The position numbers were made by a program, and so were the translations under genes. From contig JAURVI010000045.1 of assembly GCA_030655515.1 (NCBI GenBank), positions 86,640 through 150,639 on the forward strand: 64,000 bases of DNA, written 5' to 3'. This document shows positions 44,318 to 52,310 of this stretch, piece by piece. The notes beneath the pieces are model-generated. The model searched no databases. It saw nothing but the letters and a program-made list of their open reading frames with translations, and was not told the DNA's origin. Source of the stretch: Polaromonas sp. (lineage in GTDB: Bacteria > Pseudomonadota > Gammaproteobacteria > Burkholderiales > Burkholderiaceae_C). Numbering within the stretch: the stretch's first letter is position 1; the number at the start of each line of letters is the position of its first letter.

Positions 44318-44946
44318 TCCGTCCTCGCCTTCAGTTCCCGCACCTTGGCGGCATAGGTTGCTTTGATTTCAATCAGTTGCTCGGTCGTGTAGTGCTTGGC
44401 CTCGTGCGGGCCTTTCAGCCATTCGACCAACTCAGCGCCCTCCTGCTCGATCAGGTTGGCCTCAAACGATGCGTTGACCGTGTAGCCTTTGCGGGCGTAC
44501 TTGCCAGACCCGGCGTTACAGGATTTGCATTGGAGCCAGATGTTCAGCGGCTCAAGGGCCAATTCAGGGCGAGCGCCTTTGCTCAGGAAGTGGCCGCCAT
44601 CCCACAAACCGCCCGGGCGCCATCCGTCCGTGCCCGCGACCTCTTCCTGTGACCGCTTGCAGCTCATGCAGCCCCGGCCCTTGGACAGCTCTTCCAGGCG
44701 GCGGAATTGCTGGATGGCTTTCTTTGCCTCTGCTAGCCACTCGCCGCGAGTCTTGAGCTTTTGCAGCTTCGCCCGCGTCTCGCGCTTTTCTTTGGCCAGC
44801 TCGCGCTTTTCAACCTTTGCGCGGTCGCTGATTGCCAGCGATAAGGCACAGCCCCAGTCGCACACCTTTTGCATAGGCTTGCATGGCGTAAATGCGCTCT
44901 CACACACCTTGCAAACCTTTTGTTTTGGTGCCTTAGTGCGGATCAC
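44314..44946 (-). CDS. NinG/Rap-like recombination protein
   Basis: Protein of 210 residues starting at GTG 44946 (VIRTKAPKQKVCKVCESAFT) with GGGGG 6 bases upstream; longer frames overlap other genes. Two Cys clusters (CKVC...CKPMQKVCDWGC and CMSCKRS), a Lys/Glu-rich coiled coil, and the block GGLWDGGHFLSKGARPELAL are the NinG signature. In lambda it stimulates Holliday-junction processing in Red recombination. Confidence 0.87.
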   Translation of the reverse strand: MIRTKAPKQKVCKVCESAFTPCKPMQKVCDWGCALSLAISDRAKVEKRELAKEKRETRAKLQKLKTRGEWLAEAKKAIQQFRRLEELSKGRGCMSCKRSQEEVAGTDGWRPGGLWDGGHFLSKGARPELALEPLNIWLQCKSCNAGSGKYARKGYTVNASFEANLIEQEGAELVEWLKGPHEAKHYTTEQLIEIKATYAAKVRELKARTE

Positions 44947-45098
44947 AGCAACCCCCGCTGAACAGGCAAGCACTCGCGCCGCGCACGGCCTGCAGCATCT
45001 AGCAGCCAGAATGACCAGCCGCGATGCTTCGTCGCCCGTGACTGCATCAGGTACACGCGGGCGGCGTGTAGGGATTGCTGGCGGTCGGTGAACTTCAC
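44943..45098 (-). CDS. Small phage protein (51 aa), GTG start
   Basis: MKFTDRQQSLHAARVYLMQS then RATKHRGWSFWLLDAAGRAR: the pattern resembles short proteins common in Burkholderiales phages. GTGA overlaps at both ends (with the methyltransferase stop and the NinG start) strongly support coding. Confidence 0.75.
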   Translation of the reverse strand: MKFTDRQQSLHAARVYLMQSRATKHRGWSFWLLDAAGRARRECLPVQRGLL

Positions 45099-45823
45099 AG
45101 CAGCGCCTCCTGCTCTTGCTTCGGGCGCTCTGGCGCAAATAGCTGGCCCTGCGCGTGGGCTTGCTCTATGCGCTTGACTGCTTTGGCGAAGTTGCCGGGG
45201 TCGCGCTCAATACCCCAATATGGGAGGCCGAGGGCCACGGCGGCGCAGCCTGCAGGCGCTGAGCCCATCCATGGCTCCCCAACGCTCTGAGGCTTGCCGG
45301 CTTGTTCAATGCACCAGGCCATAAGGGCTATCGGCTTTTGTGTGGGGTGAACTCGGGGCGTGTCGCGCTCAGAGTCGCGCAGCATGCCGTTCCACATGTG
45401 CCGAAAGATACGGACCGCGCCGGGGAGGTTTGACCAAGCCAGCTCGCAGTCGGCAAAGTCGCCACTGTTCAATTTGTCCCAGCAGAGCCACTTAGAGGCG
45501 GGTGGCATGCCGATATGGTTGCCGCCCCAGATAATGCAATTCTTGCCTGCCGCGATGGTCGCAGCGACTTCTTCAGCGGTAGGCGGGTTTTTATCCCAAT
45601 CAAAATCGCCGTAGTCCGTCGATGGAACGAATGTGCCTTTGCGGTTTTTGGCGCAAACAGGGACGTTATGGGCGCGATTGGTGTTGCGCTTCTTGGACTC
45701 GCCAATTCCATAGGGAGGATCGGCAATAACCAGATCGACAACGGGCAGAAATGGCAACACCTGCAGGACTTCCCCCTGATAAAGCGTCGCATCGCCGATA
45801 ACTACCTTTTGGACGTAGCTCAT
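45095..45823 (-). CDS. Phage DNA methyltransferase (N6-adenine type), altered motif I
   Basis: Protein of 242 residues, start MSYVQKVVIGDATLYQGE at 45823. The catalytic motif IV DPPYGIG (about 35-41) is intact and precedes the SAM-binding motif, the beta-class order. The SAM loop reads EPWMGSAPAGCAAVALG where PFMGSGTTG is usual, so cofactor binding may be altered. It probably methylates phage DNA against host restriction. Confidence 0.83.
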   Translation of the reverse strand: MSYVQKVVIGDATLYQGEVLQVLPFLPVVDLVIADPPYGIGESKKRNTNRAHNVPVCAKNRKGTFVPSTDYGDFDWDKNPPTAEEVAATIAAGKNCIIWGGNHIGMPPASKWLCWDKLNSGDFADCELAWSNLPGAVRIFRHMWNGMLRDSERDTPRVHPTQKPIALMAWCIEQAGKPQSVGEPWMGSAPAGCAAVALGLPYWGIERDPGNFAKAVKRIEQAHAQGQLFAPERPKQEQEALL

Positions 45824-46401
45824 GCGGCAGCTTTCAAAAAATCCTTGCAATCCCGCTCGTACCCTCTAATTTCGCACCACTCAGCAAGAGATTTAGTCTG
45901 TCCATCGAGCGTGGCCCATACCGTGTTGCGGCGGTTGCGCAGCTGCTCTTTATGAGTCGCCCACCTACAGTTTTCAGGCGAATATCCTTTTTCGTTATCG
46001 ATCCGCTCCAAAGTGTGGCGAGCTGGCGCCTCCCCCATGTCGGCCAAAAAAGCCGCTGCTTCGTGCCACCTTTCACACACTCCAATGCCTCGCCCTCCAT
46101 AACTCGCATATTGAGGATGATGAGGGCGCTCGCAGCGTTGGATCATGTTCCTCCATGCGACAAATTCCTTGGTATTTGTTTTTCCGTGGATGACCATATT
46201 TTTTTTAAAAACATCGACGCTCAAGCAGCCGCAAGACTTTTTATGGCCAGTCGTCAGATCACCCGTCATAGCCAGCGCGTCTTTGCCGCAAGAACACCGG
46301 CACACCCACCACCTCCCGGGCCGACCGGGTTGCTTGTATTCACTACGACCAACAACCGTTAGCCTTCCAAAAATCATCCCATCCAAATCAGGAGATTTCA
46401 T
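45820..46401 (-). CDS. HNH endonuclease-like protein with zinc ribbon
   Basis: Protein of 193 residues. N-terminal FGRLTVVGRSE and CRCSCGK...KSCGC form a zinc ribbon; the C-terminal ERIDNEKGYSPENCRWATH plus KEQLRNRRN is the HNH-type homing nuclease pattern seen in phages. It separates the methyltransferase from replication genes and may be a free-standing homing element, though its ends overlap neighbours in ATGA. Confidence 0.78.
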   Translation of the reverse strand: MKSPDLDGMIFGRLTVVGRSEYKQPGRPGRWWVCRCSCGKDALAMTGDLTTGHKKSCGCLSVDVFKKNMVIHGKTNTKEFVAWRNMIQRCERPHHPQYASYGGRGIGVCERWHEAAAFLADMGEAPARHTLERIDNEKGYSPENCRWATHKEQLRNRRNTVWATLDGQTKSLAEWCEIRGYERDCKDFLKAAA

Positions 46402-46565
46402 TTAGTCGCCACCTTTGGTAGAAAATCAGCGCAATGGCGCACCATAAAAGTTGAAAAATACACGTAGTGCGGTTGCAGTGCGCAGCCGCTGAAGCCGTGT
46501 TTTGTCGTCATTGCAGAACTGGCTTGACGGTGCGTTGTCTGGTTTTTGCAGTTGTCGCACTTCAT
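46398..46565 (-). CDS. Small zinc-finger phage protein (55 aa)
   Basis: MKCDNCKNQTTHRQASSAMT begins with CxxC; later CAL and HCADFLP supply further ligands. Such Cys-rich proteins commonly follow phage replication genes. Starts in TGATG with the DnaB stop and ends in ATGA with the HNH start. Confidence 0.75.
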   Translation of the reverse strand: MKCDNCKNQTTHRQASSAMTTKHGFSGCALQPHYVYFSTFMVRHCADFLPKVATK

Positions 46566-47938
46566 CAGTCCATCCCCCGCGTTGTCCGGCTGGTCTGGCG
46601 CTCAGGTATCGGTGCGCCCCAGTCGCCAATTTGCTGATACATCCCCTGAAAGTGCAGCGGCACCACGCCGGTCCCGCCGTTGCGATGGGCGACGATTTCG
46701 AGCTGTGAATAGCCTTTGAAGTTGTCCGTTTTTTGGCTAAGTGGGTGAGCGTGGTCGGTGAACAGCAGCGCTATCTGGTCGGCTGCGGCCTCGATTGCCC
46801 CGGAATCCCGTAGGTAGGTCATGGTCGGGTGGTGATAGCTTTCGTCCGCTTTCCGGCTCATTTGAGACAGCACGACAACGCCGATTTGCAGATCCATCGC
46901 CAAGGCTTTCAGGCCATTGGAGATCACATCAAGCTCGCGGTTTCGGTTGTCCTCCCCTGCCCCCTGCATGAGCTGCAGGAAGTCCACAAAGAGAACATCC
47001 AGCCCGTGCTGGCGCTTCACCTGCATGGCCTTGCGGCGAATGTCCAGCAGGCTCTGTGCGGATTGGTCGTCGTGGACCAGATTCAAGCGGCCCAGCTTTT
47101 CGGCGGCCTCGCTGACACGCTCCCACATACCCTGATCCGTCGCGTCGGCGCGCAGGATGCGTCCCAAGTCAACCGTACCCATTGCGGCTGTGTGCCGGTG
47201 CATGAGCTGCATCACGGGCATTTCCTGGCTGATGAACAAGACGGAGTAATCACGGGCCATGTTGCGAGCCAGCGCCAGCGCAAGGGCCGTCTTGCCGTGC
47301 TTGGGGCGGGCGCCAATGACCATCATTTCACCGCGCCGGATGCCGCCGTTAAGCAGGCGGTCCAACCCGTTCAGGCCGGTGGAAATGGCTGGGTTCTTAC
47401 CTTCGCTCAGGTCGGTAAGCAGAGTCAAATAGTCGGCAAGGGATTGATTGATGTGCTGCGGGTCACGCTTGTTTTTGACGGTCGCCAGCTTGGCAAGGGC
47501 CATTTGCCCCTCGTCCAGCAGTTGCGCGGGGGTCTTTTCCTGTGGGTTGAAAGCCTTGGTCGCCAGCTCGTCGGATGCCGCGATCATCGAGCGCAGCAAT
47601 GCCTTCTCCCGGACGATTTCCACGTACCGGTGCAAGTTGGCAGCGCTGGGAACGTATTGCGCCAAGGTGTTCAACTGCACCAGCAGGGTGCCATCGTCAA
47701 CCTCTGAGCCGGTCATGGCTTCGCAAACCGTGATGACATCAAACGGCTGTCCAAGGCTGGCAAGACGCAGGATGGCGGCGTACACAGCGCGGTTAAACGA
47801 GGAATAGAACAACTCGGGCTCGATCCGGACTCGGTTGATGGCCTCGCTGTCCAACAGCAGAGCGGAAATGATGCTTGCCTCGGCCTCTACGCTGTGCGGC
47901 GGTACGCGCAGGATGGCGGTGAATTCGTCGCGTTTCAT
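46565..47938 (-). CDS. dnaB: Replicative DNA helicase DnaB-like
   Basis: Hexameric 5'-3' helicase of 457 residues. N-terminal domain PPHSVEAEASIISALLLDSE is typical; the RecA-like domain has Walker A GARPKHGKTALALAL (about 210-224) and Walker B VLFVDFLQLMQ (about 320). No intein. It overlaps the DUF1376 gene in ATGA, so loader and helicase are produced together. Confidence 0.92.
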   Translation of the reverse strand: MKRDEFTAILRVPPHSVEAEASIISALLLDSEAINRVRIEPELFYSSFNRAVYAAILRLASLGQPFDVITVCEAMTGSEVDDGTLLVQLNTLAQYVPSAANLHRYVEIVREKALLRSMIAASDELATKAFNPQEKTPAQLLDEGQMALAKLATVKNKRDPQHINQSLADYLTLLTDLSEGKNPAISTGLNGLDRLLNGGIRRGEMMVIGARPKHGKTALALALARNMARDYSVLFISQEMPVMQLMHRHTAAMGTVDLGRILRADATDQGMWERVSEAAEKLGRLNLVHDDQSAQSLLDIRRKAMQVKRQHGLDVLFVDFLQLMQGAGEDNRNRELDVISNGLKALAMDLQIGVVVLSQMSRKADESYHHPTMTYLRDSGAIEAAADQIALLFTDHAHPLSQKTDNFKGYSQLEIVAHRNGGTGVVPLHFQGMYQQIGDWGAPIPERQTSRTTRGMD

Positions 47939-48741
47939 GCGTTTTCCTTGTTGGTGTAGTTGCCCTGCAGGACCTTCTCGAAGTTCTCAGCCTTAACCAG
48001 CCACCCCAAGTCACACGACCAAGCGCTGGAAACTCCGGTCAGGAAGTTGGACCCGCCGACGAAATTGAAGAACCGTTCGAACCAAGCCAGCCCTTCTTCG
48101 CGGGTTGTCGCCAAGCGCTGTCCGGCCTTTTCCCCGGTCTCGTGGCTTTCTGTCATCACCCAGCGCCACCGTGCGCGCAGTGCCGGCGCGTTCTTTCCCT
48201 TGCGCCAAAGGCTTTTGCGTGGCTGAGCCAGCATTGGCAGGCACTTGGAATACAGGTCGATCAGGTCCTCATGAGGGCAGTCGGGAAGCCCCGCTTCCGA
48301 CGAAGATGTATTAAGTCTGGTGTCTGGTGTCTGGGGGGTGCTCTGTTCGTGCTCAATTCGTGGCACGTTCGTGTCACGCTTCGTGCACGCTTCGTGCTGT
48401 TGATGCGCTTCCTTCTCGGCACGGCGGCGGGCTTCTCGTGCTACGGCGATATCACGGTTCGTGGTTGAAATCTCGCCAGCCTTATGCAGCTCAGCCTCTA
48501 TGCGGTTGTGCATCAGGCCGCTATCCACCACAGTGAAAAACGCCATCACTACCTTGACAGCATCACGCTCAGGCTTGGTGAATGCTCCAGCTATGCGACA
48601 CAACGCTGCGTAGTCACTGGGAAGCGGCAGCTCTGTCGCGTAGTAGTGATGGATCAGCGCCAGGTACGCGCCCCGCTCCGTCATTGACAGGTGGCTGGTA
48701 TCGCGCTGGAAATCGCCGATGTAATGCTTGTAAAAGTTCAA
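47935..48741 (-). CDS. DUF1376 replication protein (helicase loader/initiator candidate)
   Basis: Protein of 268 residues whose start MNFYKHYIGDFQRDTSHLSM and ERGAYLALIHHYYATELPLP define DUF1376, a winged-helix-like domain found upstream of phage dnaB or dnaC genes. A charged linker (about 95-160) joins a C-terminal domain. It probably binds the origin or loads DnaB. Confidence 0.82.
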   Translation of the reverse strand: MNFYKHYIGDFQRDTSHLSMTERGAYLALIHHYYATELPLPSDYAALCRIAGAFTKPERDAVKVVMAFFTVVDSGLMHNRIEAELHKAGEISTTNRDIAVAREARRRAEKEAHQQHEACTKRDTNVPRIEHEQSTPQTPDTRLNTSSSEAGLPDCPHEDLIDLYSKCLPMLAQPRKSLWRKGKNAPALRARWRWVMTESHETGEKAGQRLATTREEGLAWFERFFNFVGGSNFLTGVSSAWSCDLGWLVKAENFEKVLQGNYTNKENA

Positions 48742-48938
48742 GCAGCAAGCCCCCGCTCTACTTCCATCGCACGCACCTGGAAGGGCTTACGCAGGGCTAT
48801 GGCGGCTTCCATCTGTATCCGCAGGCGGTCGGCCTCGCCACGGTCTGAAAAGCAGCCTGAGCGCTCGTAGCGGTTGTATGCAGCCACCATCAGCAGACCA
48901 AGATCCGCGATGTTCTGTTCAAGCTCAGCGGGCTTCAA
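48738..48938 (-). CDS. Hypothetical phage protein (66 aa)
   Basis: Helical protein, MKPAELEQNIADLGLLMVAA, in ATGA overlap with the DUF1376 gene and its upstream neighbour. Function unknown. Confidence 0.7.
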   Translation of the reverse strand: MKPAELEQNIADLGLLMVAAYNRYERSGCFSDRGEADRLRIQMEAAIALRKPFQVRAMEVERGLAA

Positions 48939-49288
48939 GCAACCTCCCCGCGAGCATCAATGGTGTCGCCCTTGGCAGTAGCAGGCTTTGACCGGGGAAG
49001 AGACTTGCGGGCTTCGACTACGAAGGATTCGTTGCCTTTGGCGTCGTCTATTGGGAAAACGCGGGTTTTTCTGACCAAAGTAAATTGGCTGTACTTACCC
49101 GCACCCTCAGCAAAAAACTTCTTGCCAAGGCTTTCAACGAAATAACAATCCCCTCTTGCAATCCACAAAACACCGTCTGGTCCGCGCCACCGTACACCCA
49201 CTGGAACTTCGCCAATCACCTCAACAATCGTTCCATTCGCTTCGGTGTTTTCAACGCAGCCCAAAATAATTCCGCGCCTTGGCTTCAT
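48935..49288 (-). CDS. Hypothetical phage protein (117 aa)
   Basis: Mostly beta protein (GTIVEVIGEVPVGVRWRG, GVLWIARGDCYFVESLG) suggestive of a small barrel; the C-terminus is basic. Overlaps both neighbours by 4 bases. Function unknown. Confidence 0.7.
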   Translation of the reverse strand: MKPRRGIILGCVENTEANGTIVEVIGEVPVGVRWRGPDGVLWIARGDCYFVESLGKKFFAEGAGKYSQFTLVRKTRVFPIDDAKGNESFVVEARKSLPRSKPATAKGDTIDARGEVA

Positions 49289-49515
49289 ACCGTCCTCCGA
49301 TCGATCTGCGCCTGAAACCCGGCGCCGGTGTATTGCTTGTGTTGGTCTGCGTCGGCGCGAGCTGACTGCATCCGATTGCCGGTGTACAGGCCGGTGGTCG
49401 TTGAGTTAACGAACGTCCGCGATGGCGTCAGCAGCGGGTTGCGGGCGGCACGTTCTGCTAAATACTCTTTAACGCTGCGCTCGCGCAGTTGCTGGCTGTT
49501 TAGGGCGTATCCCAT
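49285..49515 (-). CDS. Hypothetical phage protein (76 aa)
   Basis: Start MGYALNSQQLRERSVKEYLA at 49515 with AAGGAG 7 bases upstream. Hydrophilic, Thr/Arg-rich. Function unknown. Confidence 0.7.
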   Translation of the reverse strand: MGYALNSQQLRERSVKEYLAERAARNPLLTPSRTFVNSTTTGLYTGNRMQSARADADQHKQYTGAGFQAQIDRRTV

Positions 49516-49532
49516 TTGGTGCTCCTTGGGGT

Positions 49533-49862
49533 TTAGGCGATGCCGTGGGCGGCTTCGATGGCGCGGGCAAATGCTGCGTGTCTCGTCACGCCATAGTGCT
49601 TTTGATGCAGCTTCCAAATCTGCTCATCAGTGAGCGGCACCTGCGATGCGGCTGGCTGGGATAGGGCTGCGGCGTATTCCTTGGCGTAGGCGAACATTTG
49701 TTCGGTTGTCCACAAAGGCACGCTTTCGCCGTGGGTGGGGCTTCCAACGGGGATAGAGAACGCCTCGCGCACAATCTCACCCTCTTTGAATTCCTCAAGG
49801 TCGCACGGGTACATGTGTGCGGCGGCGTCGTAATGATTCAACGGTGGCATCTGTTCGTCCAT
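49533..49862 (-). CDS. Hypothetical phage protein sharing FARAIEAAHGI motif (109 aa)
   Basis: Protein of 109 residues. Its end, LTDEQIWKLHQKHYGVTRHA plus AFARAIEAAHGIA, shares the FARAIEAAHGI module with the unrelated-looking 310-residue protein at 57914-58846. Function unknown. Confidence 0.7.
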   Translation of the reverse strand: MDEQMPPLNHYDAAAHMYPCDLEEFKEGEIVREAFSIPVGSPTHGESVPLWTTEQMFAYAKEYAAALSQPAASQVPLTDEQIWKLHQKHYGVTRHAAFARAIEAAHGIA

Positions 49863-49884
49863 GTGTATCTCCTTGGTTGGGGGG

Positions 49885-50295
49885 TTAGGCGGCTACTCGC
49901 AAATCACGAATCAAGCGCAACTCCACTTCGCGCTCATGCTCGACAACTGCCAGCCGCTCACGCAGAAGTCGGTTTTCTTTCTCAAGGTCTGATTCCATGC
50001 GGCGCAACACGCGGGGGTCATAGCCACGTTTGACAAGCCAGTAGTGCAGCCACGCCTCGGACCCGCAGGCGTCCATCAGGGCGTCCATTGGCTGCTCACC
50101 AAGCCGCGCCTGCCCGGTCTGCACCTTGGACAACACGGCAGCGTCAACGCCGATTTCGATGGCTACGGTCTTGTCTTGCAGGCCGCTGTTTTTCAGCATG
50201 TCAGCGATGACTTTGGCCTCGCTGGTCCATGCAGACCATTCGGTTTCTTTAATACTTTTGAGTGGGCGTTTGACGCGCAGATCAAGCGTTGTCAT
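49885..50295 (-). CDS. Helix-turn-helix regulator, CII-like position
   Basis: Protein of 136 residues. DKTVAIEIGVDAAVLSKVQT (about 42-61) is a helix-turn-helix and the last 45 residues are a Glu/Arg-rich coiled coil likely used for oligomerisation. It follows Cro in the early transcript and precedes replication genes, the place of CII in lambdoid phages. Confidence 0.75.
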   Translation of the reverse strand: MTTLDLRVKRPLKSIKETEWSAWTSEAKVIADMLKNSGLQDKTVAIEIGVDAAVLSKVQTGQARLGEQPMDALMDACGSEAWLHYWLVKRGYDPRVLRRMESDLEKENRLLRERLAVVEHEREVELRLIRDLRVAA

Positions 50296-50350
50296 GAGGC
50301 TTGCCTATGGTTGAAGGTCGGTTGTTGGCGAAAATTTTTTGATGCAAAAC

Positions 50351-50539
50351 TCAACTTGGCAGCAAGTCGCCGACGCCCTGCCCCTGCGCCTCAAACTGCC
50401 GCTTGAAATAACCCGCTTCAAACTCGATCAGTTCGGCGCTGGTCAGGCCGCTGCGAATGCTGGCTTCATAGATTTGTTCGCCACGGTCTGCAGCAGCAGA
50501 GCCGAGGGCGCGCAGTTGGGTGGTGGTGAGGGAGGGCAT
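50351..50539 (-). CDS. Hypothetical early phage protein (62 aa)
   Basis: Helical protein, MPSLTTTQLRALGSAAADRG, between the Cro-like and CII-like genes and 3 bases after the Cro stop. Function unknown. Confidence 0.65.
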   Translation of the reverse strand: MPSLTTTQLRALGSAAADRGEQIYEASIRSGLTSAELIEFEAGYFKRQFEAQGQGVGDLLPS

Positions 50540-50542
50540 GGC

Positions 50543-50761
50543 TCATGCCTCCTGCTTGGCGGGTTTTTGTTGCTTTTTGAAAGCCGGGAAGTCGCGCAAG
50601 AAAAGCTCTGGATGGGCCAGCTTCACGGAAGAAGGAATGCCGCGCGTTGTCCAGTTGAAAACACGCTGGACCCCGCCGTCCGCGTACTTGAGCAGTTCGG
50701 CTACTTTTGCGGGGCCGCCAAGCTCCGCGATAAGGGCGGCGTCTTTTTGGATTTGAGTCAT
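50543..50761 (-). CDS. Cro-like repressor, possibly leaderless
   Basis: Protein of 72 residues starting MTQIQKDAALIAELGGPAKV. The helix-turn-helix AKVAELLKYADGGVQRVFNW and following RGIP resemble Cro/YdaS proteins. The predicted promoter places the transcript start within about one base of this ATG, and no ribosome binding site is visible, so the mRNA may be leaderless. The alternative ATG at 50770 lies inside the -10. Confidence 0.8.
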   Translation of the reverse strand: MTQIQKDAALIAELGGPAKVAELLKYADGGVQRVFNWTTRGIPSSVKLAHPELFLRDFPAFKKQQKPAKQEA

Positions 50762-50798
50762 GGCGACCATGGTACACCGAATGTGTAGTTCAGGTCAA
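50762..50798 (-). promoter_or_regulatory. Leftward early promoter with operator TACAC-N5-GTGTA
   Basis: On the minus strand: -35 TTGACC (50793-50798), 18-base spacer, -10 TACCAT (50769-50774). The 15-bp inverted repeat TACACATTCGGTGTA (50773-50787) lies in the spacer and overlaps the -10. Sequence and layout closely match the rightward promoter at 51423-51451. Confidence 0.78.
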
Positions 50799-50831
50799 CA
50801 TTTAGTTTCCGACTTGGCGAAAAATATCCCA

Positions 50832-51260
50832 ATGAGCCCTTGGGAAGTAATTGATGCCGAGCTAAAAAAGCGCCGCCTGAACTGGCAGTGGCTTGCCGAC
50901 CGGCTAGAGATGACCATTCAGCGGGTGCAGAACTGGAAAAAAAGGGGCGTGCCCGCCAGCCACTACCGCGCCATCGCGGACGCGCTATCGCCGTTGACGG
51001 TTGACCAAATTGAAGGGGTTTCCCAGGGCGTCACCAGCATCGCAGGTGGACGCATGGCCGGGGAGTTGTCCGCAGCGCTAAGGGTGTTCTCCGTTGCAGC
51101 GGAGGCAGCGGGTCAAGACGCCAGGGACGACGTGCTGGTAATGCTGACGTTATTCCTTAAGAACCCAAAGGCAAACGCTGGCGCAATATCTCTGATTAGC
51201 AGTCGCCTACTGGGGGAGCCGCCAGCAGACTCAGGAGAGGGCAACCATCGACAGGCGTAG
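50832..51260 (+). CDS. CI-like phage repressor
   Basis: Protein of 142 residues, start MSPWEVIDAELKKRRLNWQW at 50832. The helix-turn-helix QWLADRLEMTIQRVQNWKKR recognises DNA; the C-terminal half is helical and lacks the LexA/CI Ser-Lys protease motifs, so RecA-stimulated self-cleavage is unlikely. It is divergent from Cro and flanked by the two matching operators. Confidence 0.83.
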   Translation: MSPWEVIDAELKKRRLNWQWLADRLEMTIQRVQNWKKRGVPASHYRAIADALSPLTVDQIEGVSQGVTSIAGGRMAGELSAALRVFSVAAEAAGQDARDDVLVMLTLFLKNPKANAGAISLISSRLLGEPPADSGEGNHRQA

Positions 51261-51342
51261 GCAAAAAGAACCCCTGCCAAATTTACACCTTTAGACTTAA
51301 AGCACAAGCGCCACAGCCCTAGACAGGGACAAAACCCAACAG

Positions 51343-51368
51343 AGCCACCCATTTGAGGTGGCTTTTTT
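51343..51368 (+). terminator. Rho-independent terminator of repressor gene
   Basis: AGCCACC-(CATTTGA)-GGTGGCT followed by TTTTT, 83 bases after the repressor stop and 55 bases before the rightward promoter, insulating the two transcripts. Confidence 0.88.
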
Positions 51369-51422
51369 GCGCCTGTACGAATCATCGTTTTCCCGTAGTG
51401 GCAAATTTAACTCAATTATTTG

Positions 51423-51451
51423 TTGACCCAACTACACATTGCGTGTACATT
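51423..51451 (+). promoter_or_regulatory. Rightward early promoter with operator TACAC-N5-GTGTA
   Basis: -35 TTGACC (51423-51428), 17-base spacer, -10 TACATT (51446-51451). The inverted repeat TACACATTGCGTGTA (51433-51447) fills the spacer and overlaps the -10, so bound repressor would block RNA polymerase. Thirteen of 15 operator bases equal the leftward site. Confidence 0.8.
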
Positions 51452-51513
51452 AACTTCACTCGCTTCAAAAAAGCACAAGACCTAGCGCAACCGATACGGC
51501 GCTAACCCCAACG

Positions 51514-51594
51514 ATGGAGCAGGGAGGTCTAGAGGAAAAGCCCTCGACGCAGATTGAAGCGATGTTTGGCAACACCCTGTTGGAGAAATCTTGA
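51514..51594 (+). CDS. Putative small early protein (26 aa)
   Basis: MEQGGLEEKPSTQIEAMFGN then TLLEKS: first frame after the rightward promoter. Its TGA overlaps the TTG start of the HNH gene (TTGA), which suggests coupling. No recognised function; coding is uncertain. Confidence 0.4.
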   Translation: MEQGGLEEKPSTQIEAMFGNTLLEKS

Positions 51595-52097
51595 AGCAAG
51601 AAGAAATTACGGTAGATCAGGCACAGGCGGCATTCATATGCGATGAGGCTACTGGCGCTCTGTTGTGGCGAGTCGATGGCCCGTATAAGCGCTTGGCTGG
51701 AAAACCAGCAGGAAAAACAGACAGGCAGGGCTATGTCCGCGTCATGTTCAACCGACGTGCGCATATGGCTCATCGAATCGTCTGGATGCTTGTCACCAAG
51801 CAGAAGCCATCGGCAGTCATTGACCACATAAACGGCGTCAAGAGCGATAACCGTATTGTGAATCTGCGAGAGGCCACTACGCAGGTCAATAACCAGAACC
51901 GCCGCACGCCGTCGAGAAATAACACCACAGGATTTTTGGGTGTTTCTCGCGCCACTAACTGCACTCATAAACCATTCGTGGCGCAAATCAAGCTGGACGG
52001 CAAAAAGCGCGTGCTTGGGTATTTTGCGACGGCTGAGCAGGCGCATTTCGCTTATGTCGCAGCAAAGCGCGAATTGCATTCCGGCAACACGATTTAA
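51591..52097 (+). CDS. HNH homing endonuclease with AP2 domain, TTG start
   Basis: Protein of 168 residues starting at TTG 51591 with GGAG about 6 bases upstream. HRIVWMLVTKQKPSAVIDHI then NGVKSDNRIVNLR is an HNH_3 core; NTTGFLGVSRA and GYFATAEQAHFAYVAAKREL form an AP2-like DNA-binding domain. It is the first sizeable gene of the rightward operon. Confidence 0.85.
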   Translation: MKQEEITVDQAQAAFICDEATGALLWRVDGPYKRLAGKPAGKTDRQGYVRVMFNRRAHMAHRIVWMLVTKQKPSAVIDHINGVKSDNRIVNLREATTQVNNQNRRTPSRNNTTGFLGVSRATNCTHKPFVAQIKLDGKKRVLGYFATAEQAHFAYVAAKRELHSGNTI

Positions 52098-52112
52098 CAC
52101 AAGGAGCAGCAA

Positions 52113-52310
52113 ATGCAAAAAGATCATTTGGTCGGCGGTGAATGTGGCGGGGTGCCTGTGCTAGCAACAGAAGCCGACCGCATCGAGTCCGACATGGCAA
52201 TCCACCGCTACAAGCAAAGCGGCGGGCCAGCGCGAGACAACCAGGCGCGAGCTGAAAAGCTGGAATTGCAGTGGTCTGAGGCTGCGCGGCTTGGGGGGAT
52301 GTTGTCATGA
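52113..52310 (+). CDS. Hypothetical phage protein (65 aa)
   Basis: Starts 12 bases after the HNH stop with AAGGAG upstream; acidic and helical (ATEADRIESDMAIHRYKQSG). Overlaps the next gene in ATGA. Function unknown. Confidence 0.7.
   Translation: MQKDHLVGGECGGVPVLATEADRIESDMAIHRYKQSGGPARDNQARAEKLELQWSEAARLGGMLS

Noticed and set aside
51465..52127. 220-residue open frame on the minus strand
   Set aside because: It is antisense to the HNH-AP2 gene and the rightward promoter region, has no ribosome binding site and no recognisable domain.
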